64,000 bases of DNA from Adineta vaga. Taxonomy: Eukaryota > Rotifera. Made by a program: the position numbers and the translations under genes. Shown in pieces: positions 23,204 to 38,280 of the stretch. The notes under the pieces are model-generated. The model saw nothing but the letters and a program-made list of their open reading frames with translations. It ran no database searches and was not told the DNA's origin. Numbering within the stretch: position 1 is the first letter of the stretch; each line of letters opens with the position of its first letter. The stretch spans positions 3,720,001 to 3,784,000 of the forward strand of contig CP075495.1 in the NCBI GenBank assembly GCA_021613535.1. The letters are read 5' to 3'.

Positions 23204-23868
23204 CAGCTGCTGCTGCTTCTTCTTCTTCTTCTTCTTTTTTACATATTCAATAATAATCTAGTAGTGTCGTTTCTTTCAGATTTTGACTTCAACTAACATT
23301 CTCTCATTCATCTCTACATTTATCTTGTACAGGTAATAAGCTATCTATATTCATGTTCTATTATAAATAAAAGAAACAAATGATGCTCTCAATCCAATTA
23401 TGCTTAACGCATGTTACCGAATTGTGTGGGTGTACGATCATCTTTGTCTCTCATCCCATCCTAAGTACTACAGGAAACTACATTTTGAATAAAAGTGTTT
23501 GTTCTAAGATTACTTCCTGCCTAAATGCGTAGGCTTTCATATATAGAAAGGGAGAGAATGTATGTGTGTGTGTGTGCTAATAGTAGTGTGGTATACATTT
23601 ATGCGGAACTGTATGCTCGATAGTCTAAGTCTCTCATTAGACTTGGAGAATGAGCATTCATCTTCCTATCGTCATATATAATCTCATTAGATTCTTTGAA
23701 CATCGTTGATTTTAGTGTTCTAATGTTGATGTGACAGTCGTTAGAAGGAAGATGATTCTCTTCTTTCTTATCATTCATCGACTATTAGATGTCGTAGACA
23801 AGCTCCTACACTGCTCATCCGCAGTTCCGAACGTCTCTTATTTGATCGTCAGAAAAACGAGTGTGTGT

Positions 23869-23886
23869 GAGAGAGAGAGAGAGAGA
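23869..23886. repeat. GA microsatellite
   Basis: Uninterrupted GA dinucleotide run following a short GT run. Confidence 0.8.
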
Positions 23887-25685
23887 ACGAGCAAAGAAAA
23901 GACGAGAGATTAGTATTTGTTGAAAATTTTTTTAGCGTTCACAACATCGTATATGCGGCAAATGCACGACACATTTAGATTCCAACAAAAAATGACGGAT
24001 ATACGTAAAAAAAAGAAGAAAATTAGATAGAAAGGAAAAATAAATAAAAGATTATTTGAGAATCTCATTCTACTTTGAATAGCTAACTCAATAGAATTTT
24101 GCAAGTAAGTAAAAAAGATTGATTTCATTACAAATTCATTCTTTTTCATCAATCAAAGAAAATGATATTTCATAAAATGATATGAAATACTCGAGATTTT
24201 CTGTCAGAAAAAATCTTTTCTTTATCAAATTCTTTTTATAGTAATAGTTAGTTAGTATTTTCCGTTTCATGTTCTATGGCAAGCTTGTTATTTTTCTAAT
24301 TGACATCACGCACATGCATACGATGAACGATACACATGTTTTCTGGTCACGCAATCGACTAATTGAGGTCACTAAACATCCGTGTCTCTAGTTCGACAGA
24401 TATCTTTGATAGATGATAATTATCTTTTGATATGAGATTTGAAGTTCTTCTTGTCCTTCAAATAGATAAAGAATCAAAACATCAAACAAATGGATGTGAC
24501 CATTTGGTAAAGAAGAAAAGATATTCTGCTATTTTTATATTATTATTGTGTAAAAAGAGAGAGAAAAAGTAATGTCGTTGCATACATATGTTTTCATAGT
24601 TTACAGGATTGTTGATTAAAAATCGTATAGATAATTCAAGATTTGTATAGAATTTCTAGACGAAAGAGAGAGAAACTTCTAAATATTTGTTGATGTTAAA
24701 TATCATATGGAGAAGTGTTTTACATCATCTTAAAAGGAAATTGTATTTGCCAACTACTTTTAGTCCATCATTTGTATCAAATCACACGATTGAAAGCTAG
24801 TTTTGTATTTTGATTTCTATGATGGATTCAATTTTGTTCCTCTTTTCTTCTTTCTCACATTGTGGTCTGTTTATTGTTGTCGACAGCTGAACATATATGC
24901 TTTAAGTAGAAGAGTACATCTCTTCAGAAGGAAAATAACTGAGAATGAGTGGAATAAAGATAATTTATTACAGATTTCCTCTTTCTCTCCCTGTCATTGT
25001 ATTATCTACATTCGCTTGTTGGATAAATAGAACTGTCAAAATGGCCGAGAGTTCTTGAAAGAATGATAATAGAATCGGATGATAGTTATAAGACAGATAG
25101 ACAAGTAAAAGAAAATAGAGCTGAAAAGAAAAATCGCTTTTCCGCTTAGGAAGAGAATTAATCGTTCACCGATCATGTCGTAATGAATTATTAATACCAC
25201 AAAGAGAAAGAAGCACCCAACAATGAATACCGATAGTAAAATATTGATGATTCTCCCTTGAGTTTTTCAATAAAAATATAAAATATAGAGGGAAAGAAAA
25301 GGAGAGAGGATGAGGGAGAGAACGAAAGCAATTATGAGAGAGAGAGAGAGAAAAGACGAACGAGACAACGAGTGATAGATGCCAATAGTTCGCTTCAATT
25401 TTTCTCTGACGGCACTACATCCGGAAAAGAGAGAAGGGTACTCGACATAGAAAAAAAAGAGAAAATCAAGACTCTTCATTGCAACAAAATCTGTACTAAA
25501 AAGAAATTCTTTGATGACAAAATCTTACACTTAACGAAGACAGTGTACAAAATGTCCTTTTCTCTTTCTAGGTACCCTTCTCCCTTCGTTTTTACACATT
25601 TCTCACGACCTACCTGCCCTTGATTTTCACCTACTAAATCTGTCCCTATACTTATCAAATCAATACACAAGACTAAACGCAAATT

Positions 25686-27335
<1,650 letters not shown>

Positions 27336-30300
27336 TCTGTGTTTTATTCATTCATTTCTTCGTCGTTTTCTTCTTTTCCTTTTTATTTATTGACTAACAC
27401 ACACACACACACAAAAACAAAGAAAACTTTCTATCAACGTATTTACTACGACTAACAAATCACATCTCTTTTACATACATACTTGTACATGATCAATTCA
27501 AGTATTTTGTCGTTTTCTTCTATGCAATCTTCCGGTTCGTAGCTATGTATTGCTGCACTACCGATTGACTGCTTGGGTGTTTGTTTTTCTCACTTACAGT
27601 CGATCATTTTTTTGTACTTGTATGTCTATATGTTTTCTTTTCTGTATTTGAGTGTATTTTTTATTTATATGCAATTGACATGTTGTCTGTCTTATCTATG
27701 GTATGATGCAACGATATAGATTAATGTATGTATGTATGTATGTAGCTGTGCAACAGTGATCGACTAAATTATTATTTTTATTTCATTATCATGAACATCA
27801 TCATCATCATTTTCTTCTTCTTCTTGTTTTTTTTCTCTCATATATTTAAATAATTGAAAATAGAAAAAAGCACGACTCATCCGTAAGATATGAGTTTTTC
27901 TTTCTTCGTAAGCTATTTTTTGCTCTATCTCATCTTTGTTCTTTCAGTTTTGTTTGTTTGTTTGTTTTTCTGCACTCTAGATGACATAAGCAAAGTGTGT
28001 TTGTATGAAAGAGGTTTTTTTTTCTCTCGAAAGTTTATTTTGTTGTTATTATATCAGACAAAAATTCACCCAAAAAAAATGCAACAGACAGAAGATCAAT
28101 TTAGCACTGTTTTTTCTTTACTATGAAAAAAGAAAACGATGAGAATTTTCTCCTTGGATCATTTTACATCGAAAGATAAAGAAATAGATCTGATATCTAA
28201 TTGATCAAATATCGACGAAGTTTGATAAATATTTCTTCGAGATATTTAATAAAGAATGTAAACAATGAAAGATTAAGATTAATTTCATCTTTTTCTATTT
28301 GTATCTATTAATTGATAATGATAATCGAGAACATATCTTTTTACTTAATTAGGAATTAAGATTCTGTTTTTTAGTAATATTAATTTAATATACAATAGAA
28401 CTGTTTATTCGCCGGATAATTTACATTTTACCATTTCCATATGGTGAATGACGTCAAAAGGTTATTGATAATATCTTTTACTTCGAATTGTTTATTATCC
28501 TAAATGTCTTCTTTCCTTCGAGATGATAAAAACAGTTTTTTATTTTCGAGAATTTTATTTCAATAATTTAACTAAGTTAATGTTGAACTTTAATCTCAAT
28601 GAATAATAGATGTATACTATGTTATGTTAATTTTCGTGAAATACTCAACTATAAAATGTTATTATTCGTTGAGATTAGATGTATCATTTTAAATGATTTC
28701 CCAACTGTATTCTCTAAACAAGTAGGTTTTGATTTGTTTCATTTTTTCCTAATTGTATGATGTTATTGTAGCAAGAAATAATTTATTTATCGAACTTTAT
28801 GAATATAGTTGAACTTTAAATAATGAATGAAGACCTAGAGAAAGTTAAAATAGATATTTAGGTACATAACAATCACTCGCTTGCCACGAAAATAAGGATG
28901 CCGTTTAGAACAATGACGTGTTATTATTCAATCAAATTATTGAATAGAATACATGATGGTATATTCAAAGAAGAACTAATGATAGATACTGCAGACCTGA
29001 AAGCTCAGTTCAATATCAATCAGTGAAATGAAAGAAAGTTTTTTTTCTACACTCAATGGATTCATGAGACTATGATTTTTATCTCTTTGAACAGCAAAAT
29101 TACAGACTCCTGGTTGTTTTTCGTTGGTTGATGGCTTACAACTAGGAATACATACATTGAAAATTGTGAACTCGTTCTGTGGTTGACCTACTTGTTTTAG
29201 TTTTCTGATTGTTTGAACATGCTATAGTGCTGATATGCATAATGTTGAACAGTACTGATAAATGTGATGCATTATATGGAATAGCGCTCGTTAAATATCG
29301 ATGAATAGTTTTCATCATGCCGATATACATCGTCGTCGTGTCGGTGGAGTACTATCATTCACGTACAGATTGTAATTAGAACAATTATTGTACCCGTGAG
29401 GATAAGAGAGTGATAGGAGAAATGAATGATATCAGCACGTTTAATTAAAAAGTACAATAATTCTGATTTACTTTGTGTACTATGCTCTCATAAATCTGTA
29501 TCTCGAGAACCGCTTCTTGATGTATGATTGTGTTTCAAAACTGCCATTTTATGTTCCTATCTATTCCAGATTCTAAGTACTCTTGAATATCTTCGTGATC
29601 TCAACTTGGAAAATGATACCCTGTTTTAATATTAAGAGACGATCGTTAATAAAATCTGAAATCTTTAATTATAGTATCTCAATACGAAATAAAACACCAC
29701 GATTCGTAAAAAATGTGAGCTCTGTTCTATTTCAAGTGTTGTCTTCCATCTCTAATAAGGATTAGAAATAGGAGTTAAATATAGGTTTTCGAGTAGAAAG
29801 ATGAGATTAGTTGATAGCGAGAAATATTTATTAGGCTTTTCAAGGCAACCAAAGTATTATCAGTGTGAAATAAGAATTAAGGATTACCAAAAAAACAGAT
29901 TTTTTAAAGAGCACATTGTATCATAGAGTCATTATCCCTACTTTTATTGTTCTCTAAATATCCTATCATCATGCAGCACATTTCAGTTTCATATGAATTT
30001 TGACTATTAAAATTTTTATATCGTATTTTCTAGAATGAAACAGATGTATAGCAAGATTAAGTAATATCATTTCTTTACGTAACTATTTATAACATTTAGT
30101 TCAATAAATGATGACAATTGCAATCGAACCTTCTGAGTACGTGAAGCTCATTGACATAAGTATAAACCTTGTCAGATGACAATGATATTTGACACAAATT
30201 ACACAAAACAGAGGTTACTGTTCATAAGCTAGCTGTTTCTTGATTGATATGTAACTAGCTGTTATTTATATATTCTCTTCGTATTGGATTGAAATGTCTG

Positions 30301-30732
30301 TAAACAGTTCTATTATCTCAAACAATGAATTAATATTCATCATAGTACTAGATTGAAATTGTCTTTCAGATTGTACGTAATAATCTTTATAAGACTGAAT
30401 AGGGAACTGCAAACAATTTCTATCTAATAGCTATGCTTTTTCTGTTCTTTCTTCTATTGTCGGGTTTCCATACAGTCAAAAGACATCATATTTTCTTCTT
30501 TCGGTGCATTGCTTCCACAGATTTACTCTCTTTTTTTCCATTCGATTAGCACATAATCAATAACAAACTAATGCAGATAAGACATACTGACTTATGCGAT
30601 AAAATTAGAGTAAAATTTATTTCTGTTATTGAATAAATAACGAAGAAAAGATAAAAGAAGAAATCGAGTGAAGAAAAAGAAAACACTATCAAAAGAAGAA
30701 AAAAAAGAGAAAAAAACGGATAGCACCTGTGT
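27336..30732. other. 3' UTR of the KH gene and intergenic region
   Basis: The first part (to roughly 28.1 kb) is T/pyrimidine-rich with TATG and CTT/CAT simple repeats (27725-27745, 27795-27825) and is probably 3' UTR. The remainder is AT-rich spacer with no supported gene. Open frames such as 27890-28126 and 29583-29765 lack family resemblance. Confidence 0.5.
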
Positions 30733-32151
30733 TTATTTATTCGTTTGAGCAATAAATGATGATGAAGACGAAGGATGATGATGATGATAATGATGTAAAT
30801 GATGTTTTTGTAAAACAAATGTAGGTTCATCTGCATTAACTCCATGACATCGTTGCATATGAGTTTTGAGACCTTGTCGTAATTTGAATTTCTTTGGACA
30901 ACGTATACATTCAAAATTTCTTATGGCAACATGAACAATACTATGGTGACGATTGAGATTCGATTTATTGGAAAAATCACGACCACATAGAAGGCATGGA
31001 AATTTTTTTGGAAGTGGATTGGGTTTAACAGGAACACTTTCATGTTCATCAATGGTGTTGGTCGATGATGGTGATATAGATGAAGATTTAAACATTTGTT
31101 GATGTTGTTGAGCAAGTAGTGCAGCATGATGTGGGTTTGAAACAATAGCAATCAATGCACCAGTCGTTGGATCAAGAAATGGTGTTGTTACCGCTGCTGC
31201 TGTTGTTGATGGAGATGTATTTGATAACGGTTTATATGGAGAAGTAAATGATAAATCATGACCATTAAGAGAAGATGAAAATATATTTGATCGATGATCT
31301 TTAGGTGAATGAGAACCAAAGATAAGACTAGGAGAAAATTTCGTTATTGGATGAGTAATTGGTGAACCTTGATAGTTTTAGAATATATATATATATATAT
31401 ATATATTGAAGTGTTAAAATTTGAGTTCTTACTTGATCGTCTAGGATGATTACTTAATGTTGATGATAATTCAAGATTCTAAAAACAAAATGTCGTTTTG
31501 TTTGATTGAAAAACAAGAATAAAATTATTACTTTATCTTCGAGATTAATTTTATGTGCTACATTGCATTTACGTCGTTTAGCACCGACTAATGTCGTTGG
31601 TACTGGTGGTAGTATTGAAGGCGATGAGTATCCATTTCCATTAGTTTTGATTACTGTTCGAGGTTTTTCTTCGCCTTCTTCTGTATCATCATCTTCATAT
31701 AATGGCATTTGCTACAAACAAATCTTACAAATGTAAAACAAAGAAAATTAATCAATGAAAACTTTACTTGATGATTGTTACTAAAAGCGTTTGTTCGTTG
31801 TCGTTGACCTTGTATAATTAATGCTCGTTTAGAAAGACTATGTTCAATTTTTTTCATTAGAATTTGTTTATCATGATTAAGTTGTTCAATGTCAGTTTGA
31901 ATTTGTTCAAGTTGTCGAATTGTATCACAACAACGAAAACATGTTGAACGATTATTAATTATACCATGTTCATTTTCACGCCATAATTGTTCAAATTTTA
32001 AAGACGATGATATTAATCGTTCGATTGACGACATCGAACAACGATTTGCAGATCTTCTCGTCGAAGATGAATAACCATTTGTATATGTTTTAGTAGATAA
32101 AAGTGCATAACATAAGGAACATCGATTTGTTTTTGTGTTAAATATATACAT
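30733..32151 (-). CDS. C2H2 zinc-finger protein with N-terminal ZAD-like CxxC...CxxC region
   Basis: Four exons on the minus strand: 31768-32151, 31532-31711, 31433-31478, 30733-31367; 414 residues. The N-terminus has C11-x2-C14 and C71-x2-C74(C75) followed by a Leu/Gln helix (TIRQLEQIQTDIEQL), a layout like zinc-finger-associated (ZAD) domains. An acidic/Ser/Pro-rich middle follows. Near residues 327-350 and 356-378 are two C2H2 fingers: CLLC...HHSIVH and CIRC...HMQRCH. A His-rich tail (HHLHHYHHHH) and Ser run end the protein. The likely role is nuclear sequence-specific DNA binding. The third intron (31368-31432) contains a TA dinucleotide run. The ZAD assignment is tentative because spacing is longer than usual; the fingers themselves are clear. 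Confidence 0.82.
31383..31406. repeat. TA microsatellite in intron
   Basis: AT dinucleotide run inside the 65-nt intron between exons 3 and 4 of the zinc-finger gene; copy-number change would alter intron length. Confidence 0.8.
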
Positions 32152-34430
32152 ATTGAAAGATGTTTGATCAGTTTAATTTACAGTCGAAAGTAGAATGACC
32201 TTTAGATTTATTTGTTTGTTTGTTTGTTTTTTGTGTATATAGATATATATCGTTTTGGTTTTTATTTCATTTATAAGTGGTGGTGATGGTGATGAGTATG
32301 ATGGTCGTCGTTGTGATATTCATGCTGCTATTCTCCTGTTGATAATGTTAGTAGAATAGAAACGCTCCAGGATGATACATTTTCCGTATCGAATATCAAG
32401 CCAAAATGACGACTAGATGTGCACAAACGCACTCGATCTTTAGTAGAGTGAGGAGAACAACAACAACAACAAGATATTTTCTGATCTCTTTCTATTTCTC
32501 TCGTTCTCTCCGAGTGACTTGCATAATCTTGCGCTTTTTCTGGTAGCATTCGTTGTCGCTTGTACAATTCCCGTATATCTCTCTCTCTCTCTTCTTATGT
32601 ATGTTTCTGTTTCTCCATCTCTTCTGTCTCTGTCTCTCACACAATTCTCTTCTTTGTACACGTCATTACATCACTGCGCTGACTTTCGTCACTAGCGTAT
32701 ATGGGCGATCCTTGATGTGTATATATGTGCGCCCCTTGGAAGATTGTTTCTTTCCTAAACGCCATGTATATGTGCGAGTCATGCGTTCTCTGAAATGAGA
32801 TGACAAACATTCGAGTCGATCAACATTTTTTGATAGACCGACGTCCGTTCTACTACTAGTAAAGCAAAAGAACAAGAAGAAGTAGAAGAACATAGAAAGA
32901 AAGAGAACAAGAAGAAAATGGATTTTCCTTCTTCTCAGCAGTAGTTATAACGATGATGATGATGATGATGATGATTATGACGACGACTAAGATCACCGTT
33001 CGTTCTTATCATTATAAACAGGAACTAGCGACCAACACAGCATGTATAATGCATAATGGAGCAATGAGTGATGGCTAAATCATCAACAAGAATTTGCCTT
33101 TCTAACCAAATAAAATAGATGGATGAATGAGTGGGTGGGTGTGAAAAAAATCCGCATGATTCCTCTCATTTCATTGACGTAGGCAACCTAATGATATAAA
33201 AGTATACATGTAAACAGTAGTTGTAGATGTACTTTCTTATCAATTTGATTTTCGATGAACGTTAGCAAATAGATAACAATTCATTCTAATATGATGTATG
33301 AAAATGAGAAACAGCTATAAAATAAAATAATATCGAATATTACAATATGATTTTTATCTTCCATATTTAATATAGTTTTTAGTTCTCTATATAATCAGAG
33401 TATGTACATATATATCCATTGTGTTGATTTGCTTAATTTCTTCCTGTGATATGAAATATGCTATCAAAGTCCCATCCATTTCTGTAATCTTCTTTCTTTG
33501 AGTACAACAGTTGATTGAATTACTTTTCTGACTCCTTTCATCATTCAAGGTTTGACCGAGCATGCATTCATAAACATCTTCGCTCCGCTCTTCTCTCGTC
33601 AGCATCCGTTGACGATGGATAGCAACTAGTCGAGATAACGTCGTATAGATATATACAACAACAAATGAGACAGAGAAAAAGACAAAGTGTGAAATATACA
33701 TGTATTGCTTGAGAAACGCGAGTATGTATCGTACTATCAATACATTAAAAAAGACAACAACAGCCCTCCCTTTTCTTTGCATCTCTCTCTCTCTCTCTCA
33801 TTGCCTGTCCTCTACTCTTATTGTATTGTGTACGTGTTATTTGCACAACGCTGATTGACATCACCCATGAGCAGCAGTAACAGCAGCCGCTCGGATATGG
33901 CGACATAAAGAAAAGATATGGAAAAAAAGATGGGTAAAGAGGGAGGAATGGATGGATGGATAAAGGGGGTGATTTTTGAAGGAGACATTTCTGTGTTGTA
34001 CAATAACGTCAAGAAAGAGTAGGAGAATGTTGCCATTTGCGTTTCAAGTGACTGACGCACACAAGCAAGGCAACTACCCTCATCATCATCATCCTTTTTC
34101 TTCTTCTTCTTCTCTCCACAAAAGTAGCAGTAGTTCTGCAGAATAGGAAGTAGAATAACGAACAGCGAGAGAAACAATATATACATATGCTGTGAAGGCA
34201 ATGATACTAATCATTTTTTTTGTTGCAATGGGCATATGTTCTTCTTGTTACTGATGTTCGGGAAAAAAATCTGGAAATGCTATATAACTAATAAACAAAA
34301 ATCTTTTTTCATTATTTTTCATATTCATAATGATTGATAAAAAGAAATCTGATGTGTTTATTGTTTTCAAAAAAAAAAGAATTTATAAAAGAAAGAAGTG
34401 ATTTCAGTAAAGACAAAAGAACACGTCGTA
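32152..34430. other. Intergenic region upstream of the zinc-finger gene
   Basis: Contains CT/GA-rich simple repeats (around 32577-32595 and 33783-33802) and a GAT run at 32952-32975. Open frames in both strands here are translations of these tracts. No coding gene or RNA gene is recognised. The first few hundred bases are the likely promoter and 5' UTR of the zinc-finger gene. Confidence 0.5.
32952..32975. repeat. GAT trinucleotide repeat
   Basis: Eight consecutive GAT/ATG units in non-coding sequence. Confidence 0.8.
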
Positions 34431-36539
34431 TTATGCTGTTGTTGTATTTGGTTCAGGTGTAATTGGTGGTATTCGAGCAAGTCTATGTAGTTTAGGCATT
34501 GATGTATCTCGTTCATTATTATCATCATCACTACTATCATAATTTTGTGATGGATGTAATAAATCATTTGCTATTTGTAGAATAGCAAGATCACTTCGTT
34601 GACCGACAGGTTTTAATGTTTGACTTTCGTCAAAATAATTTGTATATTTCGACAAACCAGTCTACGAATAGAATAAACAAGCAATTAAATAAATGTCAAA
34701 AGAATAATGTATTTATTACTTGATATTGTCGAGGATCGCCTTTTTTCAGTCGAGAATCTTCATAAAGAACACCAGGCACTGGCTGAATAAGATCACCTAC
34801 TTCAGTAGATTGTTCTGGAAGAACTAGAATAAACAGAAAAAAGAAAAGAAAATTTTGATTAAATATATTAAATAGAAAATTTCAATCAACAGACTAATTT
34901 TAACGGATGCATATTTTGATGATGATCGTTCTGTTTTCAATTGTGGTGGTTGTTTTGTTGACGATGGACGAACTTCTATTGCAGGTTTTCGTGCTTTAAC
35001 AACGTCACATTTCATACGTATACTATACGAAACCATAGAAAAACATCACAAAGAAAAATCATCGAAATAATCAAACTTTTTCGGTTGTATTTTATCTGGA
35101 TCAAGTTTTGTCATAGCAATCACATTACCATGATGATCAAGATCCAATTCTCGATAGCCAGGTGGTCGACTAAGAATACCCTTTGAATAGAACGAGACGA
35201 CACAAAATGAAATGAAAAAAAAACTGAATTTATTTCATTGATTACTTTCAATATTGCATGTGTAGCGAGTGGAGCTTTAGAAATAACTTCTTCAATCTGT
35301 TGGTCATCATGCACTTTTGATTCATTGATTTTCTTTTGACTTTTACCAGTTCCTGTTTCACTCATATTTGTAGTCGATGCGACAAAATCAGAACCAAATT
35401 GAGATGATGTTTTTGATAAATTCATCGGTCGTCGTTTTGTATTTGTTGTTAATGGAATCGATTGAGTCGATGAACTATTTGTTACCATTCGTAGTGGCCC
35501 AAATAATTCAGATAATGGTTCAAACTGGATTTTTTTAAATAAAATAAAACAATATATACATATATATGTTATCTTAGATTTCTTGATGAATATTTACTTT
35601 CGGTGGTTGTGTTTGAATTACAAGTACATCATGATTGTAAGGCTTTTTGGAATCTTCTTCAGTTAATGATTCTTTACGATGTGATAATTGATCATTAGTA
35701 TCAGTATTCGTCCATGGATCGAGTTTAATTTGATGTTGACTATCGACGGATTCATTGATTTTTGGAAGTTTTTTATGTCGACTATCCGAATGTGATGAAC
35801 GAATAGAACTGCTGGTAGACGAACCAGTTGAAGGACGTTGTGTTCGATCAAGAGGTCCATGTTTGGAAACACGAACAGGTGCTGTCGATGGACGACCACC
35901 CATTGATGTTGGTGATTCTTCCATTCTATACAATGAAATAATCATTAATATGAAGAGAAAAAAATGAAGAAGAATAAAACTAACGTTGGATTTTGTTCTT
36001 CACGACATGCTGGTACAACACCTTCACCCCAATTATCCATAAGACATGGTATAGGTTCTATGAAATTCAAAAATAAATTCGAAAAAAAGGTCAAAGTAGT
36101 TCTTTTATTTACCTGCGTCTTCTGTCCAAAACTGACCCGAACTTGGATTTGGTTCATCTCTTTCTAGAAATGCCCACTAAATTAACACAAAATATAATAT
36201 AGATGATTATGTATAATGATATTTTTCTCTTTTTACTTGAATGACATGGGATAGAGCATTTTCTGTAATCATCAATGTAAATGGTAATAATTGTCTTTGC
36301 ACATGTAATTGTTGTATTTGTTTGGATGCTTCTGCCCAAATATCTTCGAATATTCCCGCAATAAAATCTTCTGTATCATCATTTTCTAGTAATGTTACCC
36401 AATCTGTTTCATTAAATTTGCCAGGAACAATTTCAACAACATTGAGTGCTTGTTTATCACCTTTATTTTGATCTTTAGATGATTTAGTTATTGATCTACC
36501 TGCTGGTCGTCCTTGCTTAGATCCAGCACGCGTTGACAT
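34431..36539 (-). CDS. C2orf81 homologue (DUF4639-type uncharacterised protein)
   Basis: Nine exons on the minus strand: 36237-36539, 36113-36176, 35985-36057, 35598-35925, 35246-35524, 35077-35180, 34895-35022, 34720-34823, 34431-34661; 537 residues. The conserved N-terminal block (VEIVPGKF...W..L, EDFIAGIFEDIW, LLPFTLMITENALSHVIQWAFLERDE) and the following EDAGEPIPCLMDNWGEGVVP segment match the vertebrate C2orf81 family, whose function is not established. The middle is Ser/Thr/Lys-rich and disordered-looking. A later conserved patch is LSRPPGYRELDLD, and the C-terminus is acidic then Pro-rich. One donor (GTCTGT at 34894-34889) is non-ideal but keeps the frame. Human C2orf81 is similar in length (about 600 residues). 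Confidence 0.8.
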
Positions 36540-36963
36540 TCTTTACAATCCACTTAATTATAACTTCAACTCAGAGAATACTTTGACAATTATATTAAAA
36601 GATTTCTTCAAAATAACCATTGGTAGTAGATCTTCCTTGACAACGTTTGATTGAAAGTCTATATTTTCACTACGACATCTATTCTTTGTTGATAGATGGA
36701 TTCATCTTATGTGAGAAGAAAAAAACAATATTTGTTTCATTGTCAGTATTTACTTACTGTCTAGTGATCTTCACTTGATGAATTCCATTTCACAGAACTA
36801 AAGAAATAATCGACTAATTTTAATTAATATTTTATGATTTATTTAGGACACATTGGTATTCTTTCTATCTATAACGAATTATCCGTTTCATTCAGTATTT
36901 CAAACAATGAGATATATATATAAATAAAATAAAATTTTAAAGAAAGAGATCCACGAAAACTCA
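36540..36963. other. Short intergenic spacer
   Basis: Spacer between the start of the C2orf81 homologue and the end of the DxD-motif membrane protein, both on the minus strand. It holds the C2orf81-homologue promoter by position and the 3' UTR of the upstream gene (AATAAAAT-like signals on the minus side). No TATA box is obvious. Confidence 0.45.
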
Positions 36964-38280
36964 TTAACAATAAATCCATTCGGGATGATCCTTTGGTCGA
37001 CATTGCAAAGGACATTGTCCAAATGGCATTTTTCCTTTTCCACAACATGGTCGAACACAACCAACAAAACAATTTGTTTCATTTGCTGATGGTCGTTGTG
37101 TTGGAAATGGCTCCGATGTATGTCCAAATCCTTTCGTACAAAGAAAACTATCATGTACAACGATACTTGATTTCGCCATTGGCCAAACATGAGAACTAAG
37201 AAATGTTTGATCAGCACGACCACCAAATTTTTTAATTAAATTTTTGTCATGAATTTTATTATGTATGATGCGTGATATATTTGGATATAAAGATGGTCGA
37301 AAACCCCACATACCACCAAGCATCGGTACCCCATGGTAAGGATGATCATGCATACTATGAAATGATTTATTTGAAGATAACCATGCATCAACAGCTGCAC
37401 GTTCACGTGGTGTAAAAGCAGAATCAAGATCACGACTCATCACTAAAATAAAATAAATGAAAACTCTTGACTAATGTGTTGCAGGGAAACCAATGAATTC
37501 AGCGATGTAAGTTTTCGATTCTGTCCATTCAAATATTCCATTAGGAATAACCTTTATTCTATACTTTATGAGAGTTAATAAATATTCTATAAATTTATCT
37601 TTTCAAATATACTCAACTGATAAATAGTGAGGTATTATCTAAATGCTACATCATTCAGAGTATGTCTCATGTCCTATGTAATATTATTAACGAGTATTGG
37701 AAATTTATTCCTTACTGATATCTACTGATGGATCACCGGCTGGCAAAAAACGCCAAATTTTTGGTGGTATAAACAATTTCTGTTCTACACTACAAAAATC
37801 AACATTCTGATGTTGACATTCAATAGGACAGATCACATCGGTTATATTAATTGTTTTATCATGATAAATACGTAAAATAAATCGATCAGAATATATAATA
37901 TCTAAATCTCTAATCATTTCATCAAGAAAATGAAGTGAACGATTTAATTGAAACATTCCATTTTCTTTCGGACCAAATAAACTAATAGCGATAACACGTT
38001 GATTAGGTCCACGTCGTGTTGTATATCTGCTACAAGAAGATGAATAACTTTCATTTTGTTTCGTTAATGAAGAAGGTATAATTGGAGGTAATTCTGCTCG
38101 TGAACAACTACATTCAGGTCGACGACGATAATCAGTTTGTAAGGTTGTCGAAATAAAAAATGTAGTAAAAGTAAAATTTAATACCACAAAAAAGATTAAC
38201 GAAACAAGAAAACTAGTAAAAATGAAAAAAGTAAAGCGACCATTAAGTGATGACATTGAAAATTCAGATGTCCTCATCAC
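36964..38280 (-). CDS. Type II membrane protein, glycosyltransferase-like with DxD motif
   Basis: Two exons on the minus strand (37716-38280 and 36964-37442), 347 residues. A signal-anchor helix at about residues 13-40 (FTFFIFTSFLVSLIFFVVLNF) gives Golgi-type type II topology. The lumenal part has RVIAISLFGPKENGMFQLNRSL, then IIYSDRFILRIYHD, and MSRDLDSAF with a DxD motif (D193, D195). This is followed by AVDAWLSS, HDHPYHG and GGMWGFRP. DxD motifs bind the metal-nucleotide-sugar in GT-A glycosyltransferases. The C-terminal 45 residues are Cys-rich (CFVGCVRPCCGKGK...) and probably disulfide-bonded. The substrate is unknown. The single intron is 273 nt, longer than typical here. Glycosyltransferase activity is inferred from topology and motif. 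Confidence 0.72.

Larger units (their letters stand above)
19942..25685. other. Gene-poor region with simple repeats
   Basis: No family, splice-linked exons or RNA gene recognised. It contains simple repeats (TA near 22848-22865, TG 23563-23576, GA 23869-23886 and 25336-25353) and a purine/pyrimidine inverted structure at 23101-23203. Open frames (for example 21401-21694, 22330-22524, 24803-25030) are short and of non-protein-like composition. Part may be regulatory or 5' untranslated sequence of the KH-domain gene; a pyrimidine tract plus AG near 25571 could be a 5' UTR acceptor. Confidence 0.5.

Noticed and set aside
33100-33160. TGGGTGGGTGTG string as a possible bdelloid telomeric repeat
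   Set aside because: Too short and isolated; no tandem array of a telomere-like unit anywhere in the window.
32328-34201. Several open frames in CT/GA-rich sequence
   Set aside because: Translations of simple repeats; no protein-like composition or splice continuity.
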